Shown here piece by piece: positions 39,342 to 51,134 of a stretch of DNA of 64,000 nucleotides. This DNA is from Schizochytrium sp. TIO01 (lineage: Eukaryota > Sar > Bigyra > Thraustochytrida > Thraustochytriidae). A program made the position numbers and the translations under genes. Positions within the stretch are counted from its first letter, which is position 1. Every line of letters begins with the position of its first letter. The notes beneath the pieces are model-generated. The model had not been told where the DNA came from and ran no database searches. It saw nothing but the letters and a program-made list of their open reading frames with translations. Location of the stretch: contig SMSO01000032.1 of the NCBI GenBank assembly GCA_004764695.1, forward strand, positions 8,266,668-8,330,667. Reading direction: 5' to 3'.

Positions 39342-40036
39342 ACCTGCAAACGGAGAGATATTCTTTCTCTGCTCCTTCAACTTTTCTGCTTCTCTGTGGC
39401 TCGCAGGGATGCCGAGTGAGAACCCGCAGCGAGCTTGCCTCCATACCGCTGATGCTGCGCTGTACATCCATCATCCACTCATTCGTTCACTGCACGCGGA
39501 CCAATCGCCGCTGACTCGGCGACGGTTGGTTTTTGAAGGGGCATTTTGACGGGCGAAGTTCGACGTAGGTTCTTATGAAAGAAGATGGAGCTCCACGGTT
39601 CTATTTGTGCAGTTTTTATTGCCTGCTATTATTTATTTATTTAGAATCGATGTGCTTATTCATTATATCTGCAAGGGAACCTTTTGCACCAACTGGTTCT
39701 CACGTGCAAACGATGTACCGGAGCTCTCAACGTCGTCCGATGGCAACCTCCGCGACCCAGGCTCCAGGAGACGCGCCCAAGGGACGCAGCGCTTTGACGT
39801 TTTCTCAAATTTATTTGAAGAAGCGCTGTACCCGGCTGCTGAAGCTTCTCAGCCACTGACGACGCTCTTAAAAGGGCCCCAAGTGCGCAACGCTTCTTCT
39901 CATTATCATTTGCCATCCATTATTACTGTAGAAATGACATGCATGGTCAGCACCACGATCGTGGTATTTCTTATGCCAGGAAGTGCTGCTGCCCAGGGCA
40001 ATTGAGGTCCTGAAGAATAAACGAAACAGCGCAAAT

Positions 40037-40082
40037 CTTGCTTTGCTTTGCTTTGCTTTGCTTTGCTTTGCTTTGCTTTGCT
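40037..40082. repeat. (CTTTG)n pentamer array, nine copies
   Basis: A near-perfect pentamer array of about 45 bp. Confidence 0.95.
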
Positions 40083-40650
40083 GGACTCGACTCGCTCACC
40101 GCCTTCTGCCTCGAGCCCAGTCTTCGCGGCCCAGCCAGGGCTGCTCTGCTGCTGACCAGCTTTGCCTGACGACGCTAAGGCCTCCGAAACCGCCAGCTGC
40201 CGCCTTTGCTGCCTGCGAGGTCTCTTTGTTCCCTTCCCCGGCACGAATAGATTCTCCGCGTTTCTCCAATACGATGAAGATGCTGCCGCTTTTGCTCTGC
40301 CAAGTGGTAGGAACCAAGGCAGCTAGCTAGTCAGAGGGCATTCCCATCAACAACAGACTCGAGTGAAACCAACCAGCCAGAACTCACAGCGAGCTGCTGA
40401 GACGATAACGATATCTCTCCACGCCGCGGATGACGTGGTTTGGGTACTTGGCCTCACTCCTGCTCTCGGGCGATGGTTCCAAACACGCTTCGGCGGCGCC
40501 GTCAGACTCGTTCCACCCGGCTTGTGACCAGCAAGCTTCACGGCTGCCGGCGTACACACCCTCCATGCCGGGATTTGCGCACCCGGATCTGACGAGATAC
40601 CATTCTGACGTTCTGAAGGGGAATGAGTGAACGAATGCATGTGCCAAGGC

Positions 40651-40702
40651 AGACCAAAGTAAGCCAAGGCAAGCCAAGGCAAGCCAAGGCAAGCCAAGGC
40701 AG
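40651..40702. repeat. 10-bp tandem repeat AAGCCAAGGC (about five copies)
   Basis: A decamer array, itself made of two related pentamers (AAGCC and AAGGC). Confidence 0.95.
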
Positions 40703-41884
40703 GTCACCGCAACGATGCGGCGAGGAAGAAGAGAAGAGGGGCCTGCATTCGTTACTTATTGTTGCCTGTACGACTCGACGGCGCTTGTAATTTCTGCTCA
40801 AAGAGCTTCATGGCACTTGGCGCAGATTCCAAATATCTTAACGTGAAGTTCCTCAACAGTAATGACGAAGCAAGCGAAGAAGGAAAGAAGCGCCGGCAAC
40901 GGCGTAGGTTCTCGAGAAGCGTGAAGAGAAGAAGTGCTCGACGTCGAGAGTACCAAGTACTCAGAGTCGAGGAGGAGGTCCCACTTGGCTGTGTCTCTAG
41001 CTAGAGAACTTGAGCGCCGTCGCGAGCGATTTGATCAACCCATGAGTCGTTGACTCACTTTTTATGTACCACGTCAATGGTAATGTAATGTGCGTAGCAG
41101 AGATGGGTGAGGAAAGCGGTGCGAAGATTCCCATTCTTCAGCTTCGAACGAGAGGCGGAGCACAATCTGTCTCGCGGACAGACCATCGATCACTCCATCA
41201 CCACCCATCTCATCGAGTCACCATCATTCAATAAACTTTCCAGCTTCACCACCCATCAATCGCTCTGTCAACCGCCTGTCAACCGCCTGTCTCGTCTCTA
41301 GCTAGAATAATATCTTGGTCTTGCACGAGGTGCTTCAGAACGCGCGCGAGCTATGCACTTAAAAGGCTGATGACCTAAACGATGGCAGCAGCTTCAAAGA
41401 AGTTGGATTGGATTTTCCTGGTTCCTATTGTTTCTGCAGCTTCTTCTGACGAGGCAGGCTCTGATCGAGTGATGCTGATGGTGCTGATCGTGCTGATAAC
41501 GCTGGTAACGCTGGCGATGGTTGCGATGATGCTGATGATGATGCTGTCGAAGTCTCAAGTCTTCTGATGCGTCGAGGGTGATTTTATTTCGTTCCCGACA
41601 CGTGAGAAATCGCTGACGAACCAACCACCTCTCAAAGCCAGCGAAGCTAGGGCCCGCTGAACTTCTCTTACGGAGATACCTGACGAGAAATAAATGCATA
41701 TACCTTATAATGAAAGGCTCAGAGAGGAAAAAAGTCAAAAGGCCGCTTTCTTTGCTTCAGCGCTCTTTCATTTCTTTTTTTCCTTTTTTCTTTTCCCTCA
41801 TTTTGCGGTGTTCGAGGGAACTCAGAATGAGGCTTGTCATAATATTAAAAAAACTTATTATTCATATCAAGTAATTATAATGTC

Positions 41885-41990
41885 TTGGTTGATTGCTTCA
41901 TTGCTTCATTCATTCTTTCATTCTTTCATTCTTTTATTAATTTATTTGTTCTGAATGACTGAATGACTGAATGATTGAATGATTGATCAT
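41885..41990. repeat. ATTC/TTTC and GAATGACT-type low-complexity array
   Basis: A CATT/CTTT stretch is followed by GAATGACT and GAATGATT units. Confidence 0.8.
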
Positions 41991-42535
41991 TTCATTTTAT
42001 TTTTTTTTATTTATTCGTTCTCATTGATCGAAACTTGGTATCGATAAATTCTTGAAACGTACGAAGATAGACATTCTTCACAACAGACTGACTAACCCTC
42101 GCTCTTCGGGTGGTTCTTTCATTATATTTTATTGATCTTCTCAGCGCGCAGGTAGAACAAGGCCAGAAAGGTAGTATTGACCCACCTCGCTCGTTGGGTC
42201 TGGTGTCTTTTGATTAACGATTCCCCGTGCTCAGATTTTCTACATTTCTTCAACCAGCATATTCACCAAACGACTTCTTCTTTGAACAGCAGCTATGCAC
42301 ATTACTTCCAATGGTATAAAAAAATATTCCACGAAGATTATTTTCTATTTTCTATTTTCTATTTTTTATTTTTCTTTAAAGTGGGACAGAATAAGTTATA
42401 TATATAAACTTAAGTACTTTGTATTACGACGTTAACATTTTTCTTTTCTGAAAAAAAAGAATAATTGAGAGGATAGATAGGTTAGACTACCTACTAGGAA
42501 AATGAAAAAACAAAAACAAACTGAAGAACAAAACC
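41991..42535. other. AT-rich spacer, no gene recognised
   Basis: AT-rich, with a TATTTTC-type repeat at about 42340-42372. Confidence 0.45.
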
Positions 42536-42808
42536 TTGCTTATTTCAGAAAGCCTTTTCATCCTTTGCGGGCAGACTGAGGGAAACTTAGCTCTGCACTG
42601 GATGCGCCTCTGCTTGGCCTTGCTTCGTCAGAGACTTCTCTTGCTTGTCGCAATGTTACTTTCGATGCTTGCTTACCCCACCCTCTGCTTGTTATCCTGC
42701 TTTCGGCGGGCTTTCCTCCAGCTTCCTTCCTTCTTCTCCTTCTTCCGTACCTTCTTTCCATCCAATACTTTCCAGCGCTGCTTTCCTATGTTTCACGAAG
42801 GAAAGCAG

Positions 42809-42809
<1 letters not shown>

Positions 42810-42866
<57 letters not shown>

Positions 42867-42895
42867 CATCAATACATCAAAAAATCAATCAATTT
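42810..42895. repeat. (ATCA)n microsatellite, about 17 copies plus variants
   Basis: A perfect ATCA array ending in ATACATCA variants. It is followed at 42905-42995 by a long T/C-rich pyrimidine tract. Confidence 0.95.
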
Positions 42896-42999
42896 AAAAT
42901 CATTTTGTTTCCTGTCTTTTTCTTTTTTCTTTTTTCCTTTTTTCCTTTGTTTCTTTTTTTCTTTCTTTTTCTTTCTTTCCTTCTTTCTTTACGTCGTTC

Positions 43000-43740
43000 G
43001 TTGCTGTTATCAGGTAGGAAGTAGTAGGGACCTAGCAGAGGTCATACATAGAGAGCCCTAGTACGACCCACTGATGGACTGCTACCCACTCTCAGCTACC
43101 GTATTACACATTTCTTCGTCTTACTCATCCTTCCCATTTCCCCTCCACTGTAGCGTTATCCATAGCTGGCTCCTACCTGTGCGCTCGTACATGTAAAAAG
43201 GCGCAGCTCCGATTCCGATGAAAGGTACTCGGAGAGCGTGAAAGCGAACCAGCTTTACGATGCAGAAGGCGCTTCAAGCCACCTCAGGCAGGGCGTCTGA
43301 AGCCCAGGGCCTCCATCCGTAGGGGTTCTCTTGCGGAGCTGACGCGGCTTCTGCCCAATCCCTGGCGCGGCAGAGAGCGACGGCGAGAGGTGCTTTGCTG
43401 TGCTTTGCTTTAGAAAAGCAACAATAAATGGCATGGCGCGACCTTCTTTTTTCCCTTTTTTTTTTTCTTCTCTTCTCTTTTTCTTTCTTTCTTTGTCGTC
43501 AGAGCAGTTTAGCTCAAGTCCACGAAGAAGCCAAGGACGGAGCTCTACCGCGAGCGCGAGCTAGCTGTTCACCGACGTCCTTCGCTCCCAAGCTTCCTCG
43601 TAATCCAGGCTTGTCCTTCACCTCGTGCGCTGATTCCTCGCAGTTCTCGCTCTCGACCTGTCTGGTCTTGAATTTCTTTCAAGTTGATTCTGAAAGCTAT
43701 CTTCTTCTTCTCGCGCCGTTTCGAAACGGCTGCTCGCGGA
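43000..43740. other. GC-rich block with pyrimidine tract, no gene recognised
   Basis: A compact GC-rich stretch at 43190-43400 and a pyrimidine tract at 43440-43497. A perfect 16-bp palindrome, GCCGTTTCGAAACGGC, lies at 43715-43730. No frame has recognisable homology, and no tRNA or other RNA gene was identified. Confidence 0.4.
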
Positions 43741-43763
43741 AAGAAGCTTCAGTTTATGTCTTT

Positions 43764-43815
43764 TATTCATTCATTCATTCATTCATTCATTCATTCATTC
43801 ATTCATTCATTCATT
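43764..43815. repeat. (ATTC)n microsatellite, 13 copies
   Basis: A perfect array followed by TCATTTAG units. Confidence 0.96.
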
Positions 43816-43930
43816 GATGTAGTCATTGATTTAGTCATTTAGTCATTTAGTCATTTCATTCGGCCATTCGGCCATTCGGTCAGACCGAAAGAAGTGCCTG
43901 AGCAGCACAATCCGTCGTTCTTCTCGAGAT

Positions 43931-43953
43931 GCAGCAGCAGCAGCAGCAGCAGC
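43931..43953. repeat. (CAG)n triplet run
   Basis: Seven to eight CAG units in GC-rich DNA, not inside a convincing ORF. Confidence 0.9.
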
Positions 43954-44161
43954 GGTGGCGACATCACGGCTTAGAGGCGGCGGCGGTCAGGAGAACCTGA
44001 GGACAGCTGAGTCCAAAGGCAGGCTTTGCGGAGTTCGGCTGCAGCCGCGCCCTCGTGCAGTAAGTATGCGAAATAGGCGGGCACTCATCTTTCCTGGCCG
44101 AGCCTACTAGCCGCACGCGTACGAGTGCCTAGCGAAGCCAGCAGAAGGAGAGGCGCTATTG

Positions 44162-44206
44162 TGCTCTGCTCTGCTCTGCTCTGCTCTGCTCTGCTCTGCT
44201 CTGCTC
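44162..44206. repeat. (CTCTG)n pentamer array, nine copies
   Basis: A perfect pentamer array of 45 bp. Confidence 0.96.
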
Positions 44207-44742
44207 AGCGAGCGCCTTCAGAAAGAACCCACTCTCTGCAAACAAGAGCGAAAGGCACTCCGCTCTCTCAAATTGGCTCCGCTTATTTGCCTATTCGCTT
44301 GTTGGTTCAGCCTTTTGTTCGGCTTGTGATGTGAGTTGTGCTCGCGTAGTTTACTTTTACTTACATACTTAGAGCATTACAGCAGCTTACAGCAGCAGCG
44401 GAGGATTTCAACGACACAGAATATTCATCTCGAGTAACCCAGTGATGGCAGCGACGGACAGGGAACCGTGGAGCCTGAGCTTTGCGGGATCTGGGAGCAG
44501 TAGTGCAGAGAACGCGATGGACGTTATTCTTACAGTGCCCGGTTCTGGTGCCGGGTTCTCAGAGAGGCTTGGGGGGAACTTGAAGAAGCGAGGAGGTTCT
44601 TCTAGGTAATAAGCTGGGAAGGGCGCATTTGGAATCTCGGCTGCTGTGTTGGTTTTTTGTTGCTGGTTGAAAACCGGTTTTATAAAGATTCCGCTCCTGG
44701 TTTTAGAATGACATGACATGCACAGACTCTCTTTCGTTCGAG

Positions 44743-44792
<50 letters not shown>

Positions 44793-44793
44793 C
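44743..44793. repeat. (GATT)n microsatellite, about 12 copies
   Basis: A perfect tetramer array. Confidence 0.96.
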
Positions 44794-45764
44794 AGGGAAA
44801 CCATTCAGTAGATTTGCGCTACTTTTTCATTCTTGATTCTCGATGTTTTATTTTCTGACTTCGTAAAATCAAGGAGTAAAGAGAATTAATTAAGCTGCTG
44901 CTGCTTCTGCCAGTGGGATACATTTCCATGCTCTCATGACACAGTACATATCCTTTAAAACTGCATTGTAATTAATACTACATTTCTTCTTCTTCTTCTT
45001 CTTTTGATATTTACAAAAATAGATAAACAAATACACATATAATGAATAAGTGTATAAATAAGTGGAAGTATGACTCTGCGTAGCGCCTTAGTAGCGAAGA
45101 AGAAGACGAGAAAGGAAGAGCAGACATGGAAACTACCCAACCCATATAGTGAGTGAGTCTTTGGGGGGAGCACGCGCAAACGTAGTGTCTTCAAAATTCC
45201 AACGTCGCCACTTTCATCTCCTGAGATGGCGTAACTTGTTAACAGGAACAAGGACAATACGCGGACAGTCAGGTAGTTGCCAATCTACTTGAAAGCGGCC
45301 GCAGCAATAAAATACAGAAATAGCAAACTGCGTCGCTGAAGCGTTGGACGACCAAGACTTTCCAGAAAGTCTCAACTCATCGCAAAAGATGCTCCGCCTG
45401 TTCAAGAATGGGGAGAGACCCCAAACTTGAGTGAGGCCTCTCCGCCGAAGATTGAAAGCAAAGAGAGTTGGTTAACGGAGGATTGCTTTGACTCGATTCA
45501 ATCCGATTCATCGGCACCCCTCAGTCCCACTCACTGTTCAAGACACGCATACTGCTCGAACCGCTTAAAGCGAAGCAGCTTCGTCAGCCGCTTATCAGTC
45601 TGTGCCCACCTAGATGTAGCTAGTTTCCGCATTCTCAAGGGCAAGAACTTTCTCTCGATGCAACATCTATGGCCGTGTTTCTGCTCATTTCTGGAGACTC
45701 TGCAATCAGATACTGTTTACCAGCATGTTTTGCAGCCAGGGCGTGTTAATAATAATAATAATAA
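44794..45764. other. No gene recognised
   Basis: Mixed composition, with a CTT triplet run near 44985-45004. Small frames only. Confidence 0.4.
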
Positions 45765-45911
45765 GCTTTGTTTCTTTGTTTCTTTGTTTCATTGTTTCAT
45801 TGTTTCATTGTTTCATTGTTTCATTGTTTCTTTGTTTCATTGTTTCATTGTTTCATTGTTTCATTGTTTCTTTGTTTCATTGTTTCATTGTTTCATTGGT
45901 TCATTGTTTCT
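45765..45911. repeat. TTTCATTG/TTTCTTTG octamer array
   Basis: About 18 octamer units over 147 bp. TTTCATTG is the main unit, and TTTCTTTG variants recur at the start and at intervals. Confidence 0.92.
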
Positions 45912-48020
45912 CTTGAACAACAGAACTGATTATCAGAAGATAAAGTACCGTAGGCGCACGAGGTGAAGAAAAGCAATGAAATGAATGAATGCATTTCACC
46001 AAAGTCTTGCGAACCAGCGAAGGAGCAGAGGGCGCAGCGAATGTCGCAAGAGCGGCGGTGGTAGTGCTGTCACGCGGTACGAAGCCGCGGCCAACTCAGG
46101 GATGGCCGACCTCCGAGCACTCGACTCCAGTCTCGCGAAGGGATGCTTTCTTTTCTCCTGTAAGCTTCTTCTTCGCGAAAGCTTCTCGAGACCAAACAAA
46201 GGAACGAAGAAACAAAGAACTCAACAGATAGGCGCACAAAATCAAATTCTGTCCCTTGTTCGACAACGGGAACGACGCCTGTTATTCAGTGAGATGTAAG
46301 TCTCGTCAGAGCTGCGAAACCTTTCAAAGGCTTATTCTCTGTTTTGCTTAAGCCGCCTTCGGCTTTGATGCATCATAAGTCGCATACCCTCAGTTTTTAC
46401 AAGAAAGAGAAAGAGAAAGAGAACTCGAAGAAACTTGACGCTTTCATAACTCATACGACTTTTCAAACAAATTTACAACTTTTATAACTTTGTTTTCCCT
46501 AGTTTTCTCCTAATTTCATTATATAAATTATCAAAAACTTGCTACATAAACTTTTTTCGAGGATGACTTACTATCAGTAGCAGAAGGAGCGCTCGTTTTA
46601 CTCACGGTGCGCGCGCCTATTTTTGAAAGAGCGATTGGTGATGCTATGTGATTACTTCTGGATGAATGAACGAATATCCAGCAGATTGTACGTGAACTGG
46701 GTACTGAGACATTCTTTTAGTGGATCTTCTGAGGGAACGCTCGCGCTTTGTGTTCTCTAGAATAGTCGAGTCATCTCTTTCCGTGAGCACTGGCTGTCTT
46801 GTTGTGTTTTCAGATATCTCTAGAGTACTTTGGGAAAGACGGCAAGTAGTAGTATAATACTACTACTAAGGCTATTGTATCACTGGGTATCTTCTTTCTT
46901 TTCTAGTTCTTTTCTAGTTCTTTTCTGTTTTCTGTTTTGTTTTTGTTTTCTTCTCCCCCCCCCCCCTTTTTTTATTTCCATTTTTTAAAAACAAAAAAAC
47001 AAAAAACAAAAAACAAAAAGCAAAAAACACAAAAAAACATCTTTCCTTTTTTTTCTTTCCTCATTTCTCTTCTGTTTTCTGTTTTCTGTGTTCTGTTTTT
47101 CTCTTCTTTGTCCGCGTCTTGAGTCTTTCTTTAGCTACAGCATGGTAAAGTATAATCAAGAGGATATTGGAATACTGATACATCAGGTACTGCACAAATA
47201 CAGTGATTCACTACCTATAGATACTATACTTACCAGGACCTCCTTACCAATAGCAAGAACAAAGCCATGCATGTATACAGTACTATCTCCTATATAAAAC
47301 GTGTTTTCAAAACATAGTTAAGACAGTTAAGAAATTATTTTTTTATTTCTAGTCCAGCCATTCTCCATGTCTTTCATCAGAAGACCTGCCTATTTCTTCA
47401 CCTTCTTTTCCTCGGGAACCAGGTGTACCTATAATGTACAAACAAAAAGAATCGAATGGCATATGCCCTCCACTGTGGGAGCTTCTTAGAGTAGACTCAT
47501 AGTCTTAGTACCTACTGAAGGGCACCCGCAAGGTGTCAAGTCTCGGAGGGACGATGGCGAAGTGACTGTGGTGAGTCTGGTGACGCAAGTGCACTCCTGA
47601 TTTCCTTAAGAGCATTCTTTAGTCGTCGTCCTTCTGAACTAGAAGGGTTTTCCAGTGATGTTGTTTCCAAAAAGCTGCTGATGGCGCATTATCCATACAA
47701 ACTGTAATTGTGACACTGTCGTCATGGGAGTGCCTGAGTTTGAGGAGGTAGGTACCTAGGCTAGCTAGGCACCAATTTGGTTGCGCTGGTTGCGATCAAT
47801 CAGTATCCAAGTAAGGAAGATAGCAAGTAGTAGCTTATTTATTTGATCTGCTCTTTGGTGGACAATTAATTATCTGTTGGCATACGGAGCTTTAGAGACC
47901 TGTCTACGTCCGATGGACGGGAGCAAGGAAAAGAGCGTCCGTCCCCTAATGTACCTAGAGTGACTAGGTGTCATGCCCAAAGCTATTTCGCTTCTTCCAA
48001 TCTATTGGTTAATTAGCATT
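45912..48020. other. No gene recognised
   Basis: A GC-richer segment (45985-46300) is followed by AT-rich DNA. A run of 13 C at about 46956-46968 and A-rich AAAAAC units at 46985-47038 stand out. TTTTCTAGTTC units occur near 46900-46922. No conserved frame. Confidence 0.4.
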
Positions 48021-48021
48021 G

Positions 48022-48352
48022 ATTCATTTAGACACTCATCCACTTATTCACTCATCATTCGCTCAATGATTCATGCATTCATTCATTTAGACATTCATTC
48101 ATTTAGACATCCATTCATTTCCTCACTCATCAATCCATTCATTCACTCAATGATTCATTCATCGATTCATTTAGAAACTCATCCACTTATTCACTCATCG
48201 ATCCATTCATTCGCTCAATGATTCATGCATTCATTCATTTAGACATCCATTCATTTAGACATTCATTCATTTACTCACTCATCGATCCATCGATTCACTC
48301 AATGTTTCATTCATTCACATTCATTCATCGATCTATTCATTAATTTATCTAA
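48022..48352. repeat. 330-bp degenerate ATTC array with 143-bp higher-order repeat
   Basis: Degenerate ATTC/ACTC/ATCC tetramers. A longer unit starting TCATTTAGA(C/A)ACTCATCC occurs at 48024 and again at 48167, and both copies share the following CACTTATTCACTCATC and the later TCGCTCAATGATTCATGCAT, giving a 143-bp higher-order period. Confidence 0.85.
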
Positions 48353-50330
48353 CCGTCTTGGGCACCAAAAGTGACCTGGCCCCAATCTTGAAGATACAAC
48401 GTGCAGAAGAAGACGCTGCTATAACATAGTCTGCCCTGGCATATCGCCTCTAAGAATCAAAAGCCATGATGTTGGTACCTGCCTCGTCAAATGTTCAATT
48501 CAAGAATAAACCCGCGAATGCATTCTCTGTCGTCGATTTCTGGCTCGAGCCAGGATGTCTGTTTGAGTTTTCCAAGGTTGTTGGAGAAGCCAAAGTCAAC
48601 CGCGGTGCTTTCGCCGTTCTCTACGATCCGGCGCCTCTCCCTTACATCTTTCTGGTGTGCCTTGGCTTTCTGTATGCGTGCAGTACGTGAGGTTCACCTT
48701 TCTGTTTGCGTGCCTCTCCACGGTGCATGTGCCTTTCAAGCAGTGCCGTCGTCGTCAGTCATTTTTGCGCTCTTATCACGTGTCCACTGACTCACTTCAT
48801 TGGATGATTGATGACTTTATTTTGTTGTGCATTCCCTCTTGATCCTACCCTTCTCTCTCGCGCGCGCACGTCCGACTCAGCAGACGGCCTCAGAAGTGGT
48901 CGGGAAGCAGTCGGCCTCGCCCGAAGGTCCTCGTTCTTGGCCCGGCAGGGAAGAAGTACAGCAGTATATTACGCTCCTTCAGAGAAACGCGTCGAACCAA
49001 CTTACTAAGTAAGTAAGTCTGCTCCACTTACCCGTTTCTTGTCAGCTTTTAGTTTCATTCTTTCCAAACTAGTTCCTTGCCGAGTGTATTATATAAGTTA
49101 CATTTGTATTTAACTAAAGTTTATTTTCTAACTTTCTAAAGAAGGATAAAAGAAGAAGGGTGTTTCAGTTGGGTATAAAACGTATATTAGAAGTATTGTT
49201 TTTTCAGGAGAGACGCGAAAAGTTAAGACGAGATAAGTTCATAGAGTAGGCCCACGTAGCAGGTACCGACTATGGATATTTTAGACATGGTTTTTAATTT
49301 ACTTTATTTTAAGTGCAAAAAGAAAGCAGAAATGACATTATACAGAGGGAAAGCGCGTTGCGCATATTATATTTTGGAAACGAAAAATAATTGAATCTTG
49401 CTCAAGAAATATACTTGGAGAAATTGCGAACCTCCTTTTCAACTATCGAGGCCCGTACGCTGAAGAAGAAGAAGTGAAAACAAAAAGGGGATACATACAA
49501 AGGTTGCATTGTCGATTGTTTCTATATCTAGAGACTTGAATTGATATCCTCCCTCATGCGTTCAAATTAGTGGTTGCTTGCCACTCCATTTTCAGCCGTT
49601 AAAAAAAAATAAAAATATAATCAACATTTGCATAGCAATATAAGTGATATAGAATTACAAACACAACACTCTTAGAAGGTACCGAGGCGATTTCTAAATG
49701 CATGGTAATGAAATAATAACACATCTGGCAGAAGAAAAAAGGATTTCTGCTACAAACCAAAGGAGCAATGGGAAATGGAATAGATTATGCAAAGAAAAGA
49801 AAACGCGACGCGAAGTGAAAGCTACGAACCTTCAGTACTTACGTAGTTTCTTGCTGACAATTCGTGCTTGCAGACGCCTTTCTCGCAAGCTTTTGCGGCT
49901 GCTTTCTTGCATTAAAGCAGCCTGTTGGCATCCCAGCGTCAGCGACAAAGTTCGCAGAACTCGTGGCAAATTAGTCAGTCAGTTAGTGAAGGCACTTATG
50001 CAGGTGCACGGACCCTCCCTCCGTCTGATTCACTTTGGCATAGCTGAAAGAAAGAAAGAAAAAATCGAGGATTGGTTTCTGCGCGCAATCAAAGCCATGA
50101 ATGCATCGCCGGAATACCCGGGGAGGTGCAAAAGCGGAGCCGTGATCCGACAATCTATGGTGAGATCGCGTGTGACTGAAGCCCGATCAGAGGCGACGCG
50201 TGTCTCCCGCGAGGAGAATAACAACAACCAACCCACTTATAATAAGTAGGCGACGCCCTGGTGAGCGCTCGAGGCCTGAAGCGTTTGTTTGACACCACAG
50301 CCGAAGTTGCAAAGCTCGCCTCGATCGAGT
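48353..50330. other. No recognised gene; two low-confidence ORFs
   Basis: The frame at 49698-50249 (ATG, 183 codons, basic, no repeats) is the longest repeat-free frame of the gene-poor tract. A 74-codon frame at 48466-48690 looks protein-like (FSVVDFWLEPGCLFEFSKVV). Neither has a family I know, and both could be chance frames. Confidence 0.3.
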
Positions 50331-50337
50331 CGCACGT

Positions 50338-50545
50338 GTTGTTTGATTGTTTGATTGTTTGATTATTTGATTATTTGATTGTTTGATTGTTTGATTGTTT
50401 GATTGTTTGATTGTTTGATTGTTTGATTGTTTGATTGTTTGATTGTTTGATTATTTGATTGCTTGATTGTTTGATTAATTGATTGTTCGATTAATTGATT
50501 GTTTGATTGTTTGATTATTTGATTGTTTGATTGTTTGGTTGTCTG
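50338..50545. repeat. TTTGATTG octamer array, about 26 copies
   Basis: About 208 bp of TTTGATTG units with TTTGATTA, TTGATTAA and TTCGATTA variants. It is the longest near-uniform array in the window apart from the 48-kb one. Confidence 0.95.
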
Positions 50546-51035
50546 TTTGATTCATTGTTTGCATGCTGTTGTTGATTGGGCGCAGCTGCAGCAGCTTCAG
50601 CAGAAGTGTGGGCGTAGGTTGGTACCTTACCTACCTACCCACGCATTGCATATGAAAGTTATTGCGATGGACAAACAAACCAATGAATAAACTTATCCAT
50701 TCATCCATGCATGCATGTAATACATAGAAAGTGGGCAGTCCAGGCCAGACTAGAGCCTAGGAGCCCGTTCTAGCACGGGTGGAGGAAGTTGGCTTTGGCT
50801 TCAAAATTTCGTGTCGAAGCTGCTGTTTTGGAGCTCAGATAGGGGCTGCCTGAGATCTGAGCGCGACTGACTGGCAGGCCAGAGACTGAAATTTCGAAGT
50901 AAGGTGGTACCAAGTCGGCGGTGCCAGGTAGGCTGCATGCCCAAGAAGTACCTTTTCTGCTAAGATCGTTGTGCTGCACTGGTGGCTGGCAAAGAAAGAA
51001 AGAAAAAACAAACAAAACAAACAGTCAAACAAACA
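50546..51035. other. No gene recognised
   Basis: Contains ACCTACCTACC-type words near 50625 and a GCATGCATG stretch near 50707. No conserved frame. Confidence 0.4.
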
Positions 51036-51040
51036 GATGC

Positions 51041-51120
<80 letters not shown>

Positions 51121-51134
51121 TGATAGATAGACAA
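51036..51134. repeat. (GATA)n microsatellite, about 23 copies
   Basis: A nearly perfect GATA array of about 95 bp with one GATT near the end. Confidence 0.97.

Larger units (their letters stand above)
39342..41690. other. GC-rich block, no gene recognised
   Basis: Overlapping small frames on both strands. The longest plus-strand frame (39607-40005, 132 codons) has no recognisable motif. It contains two short-unit arrays listed separately and a CAACCGCCTGT duplication at about 41269-41290. Confidence 0.4.

Noticed and set aside
37040-41700. CRISPR-like array
   Set aside because: Repeats are simple tandem units without spacers, in a eukaryotic context.
42536-43061. ORFs of 138-162 codons with SINQ repeats
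   Set aside because: Built from the (ATCA)n array and the adjoining pyrimidine tract.
43190-43400. Possible non-coding RNA in a compact GC-rich block
   Set aside because: No match to 5S, U1-U6, SRP or tRNA hallmarks that I could recognise.
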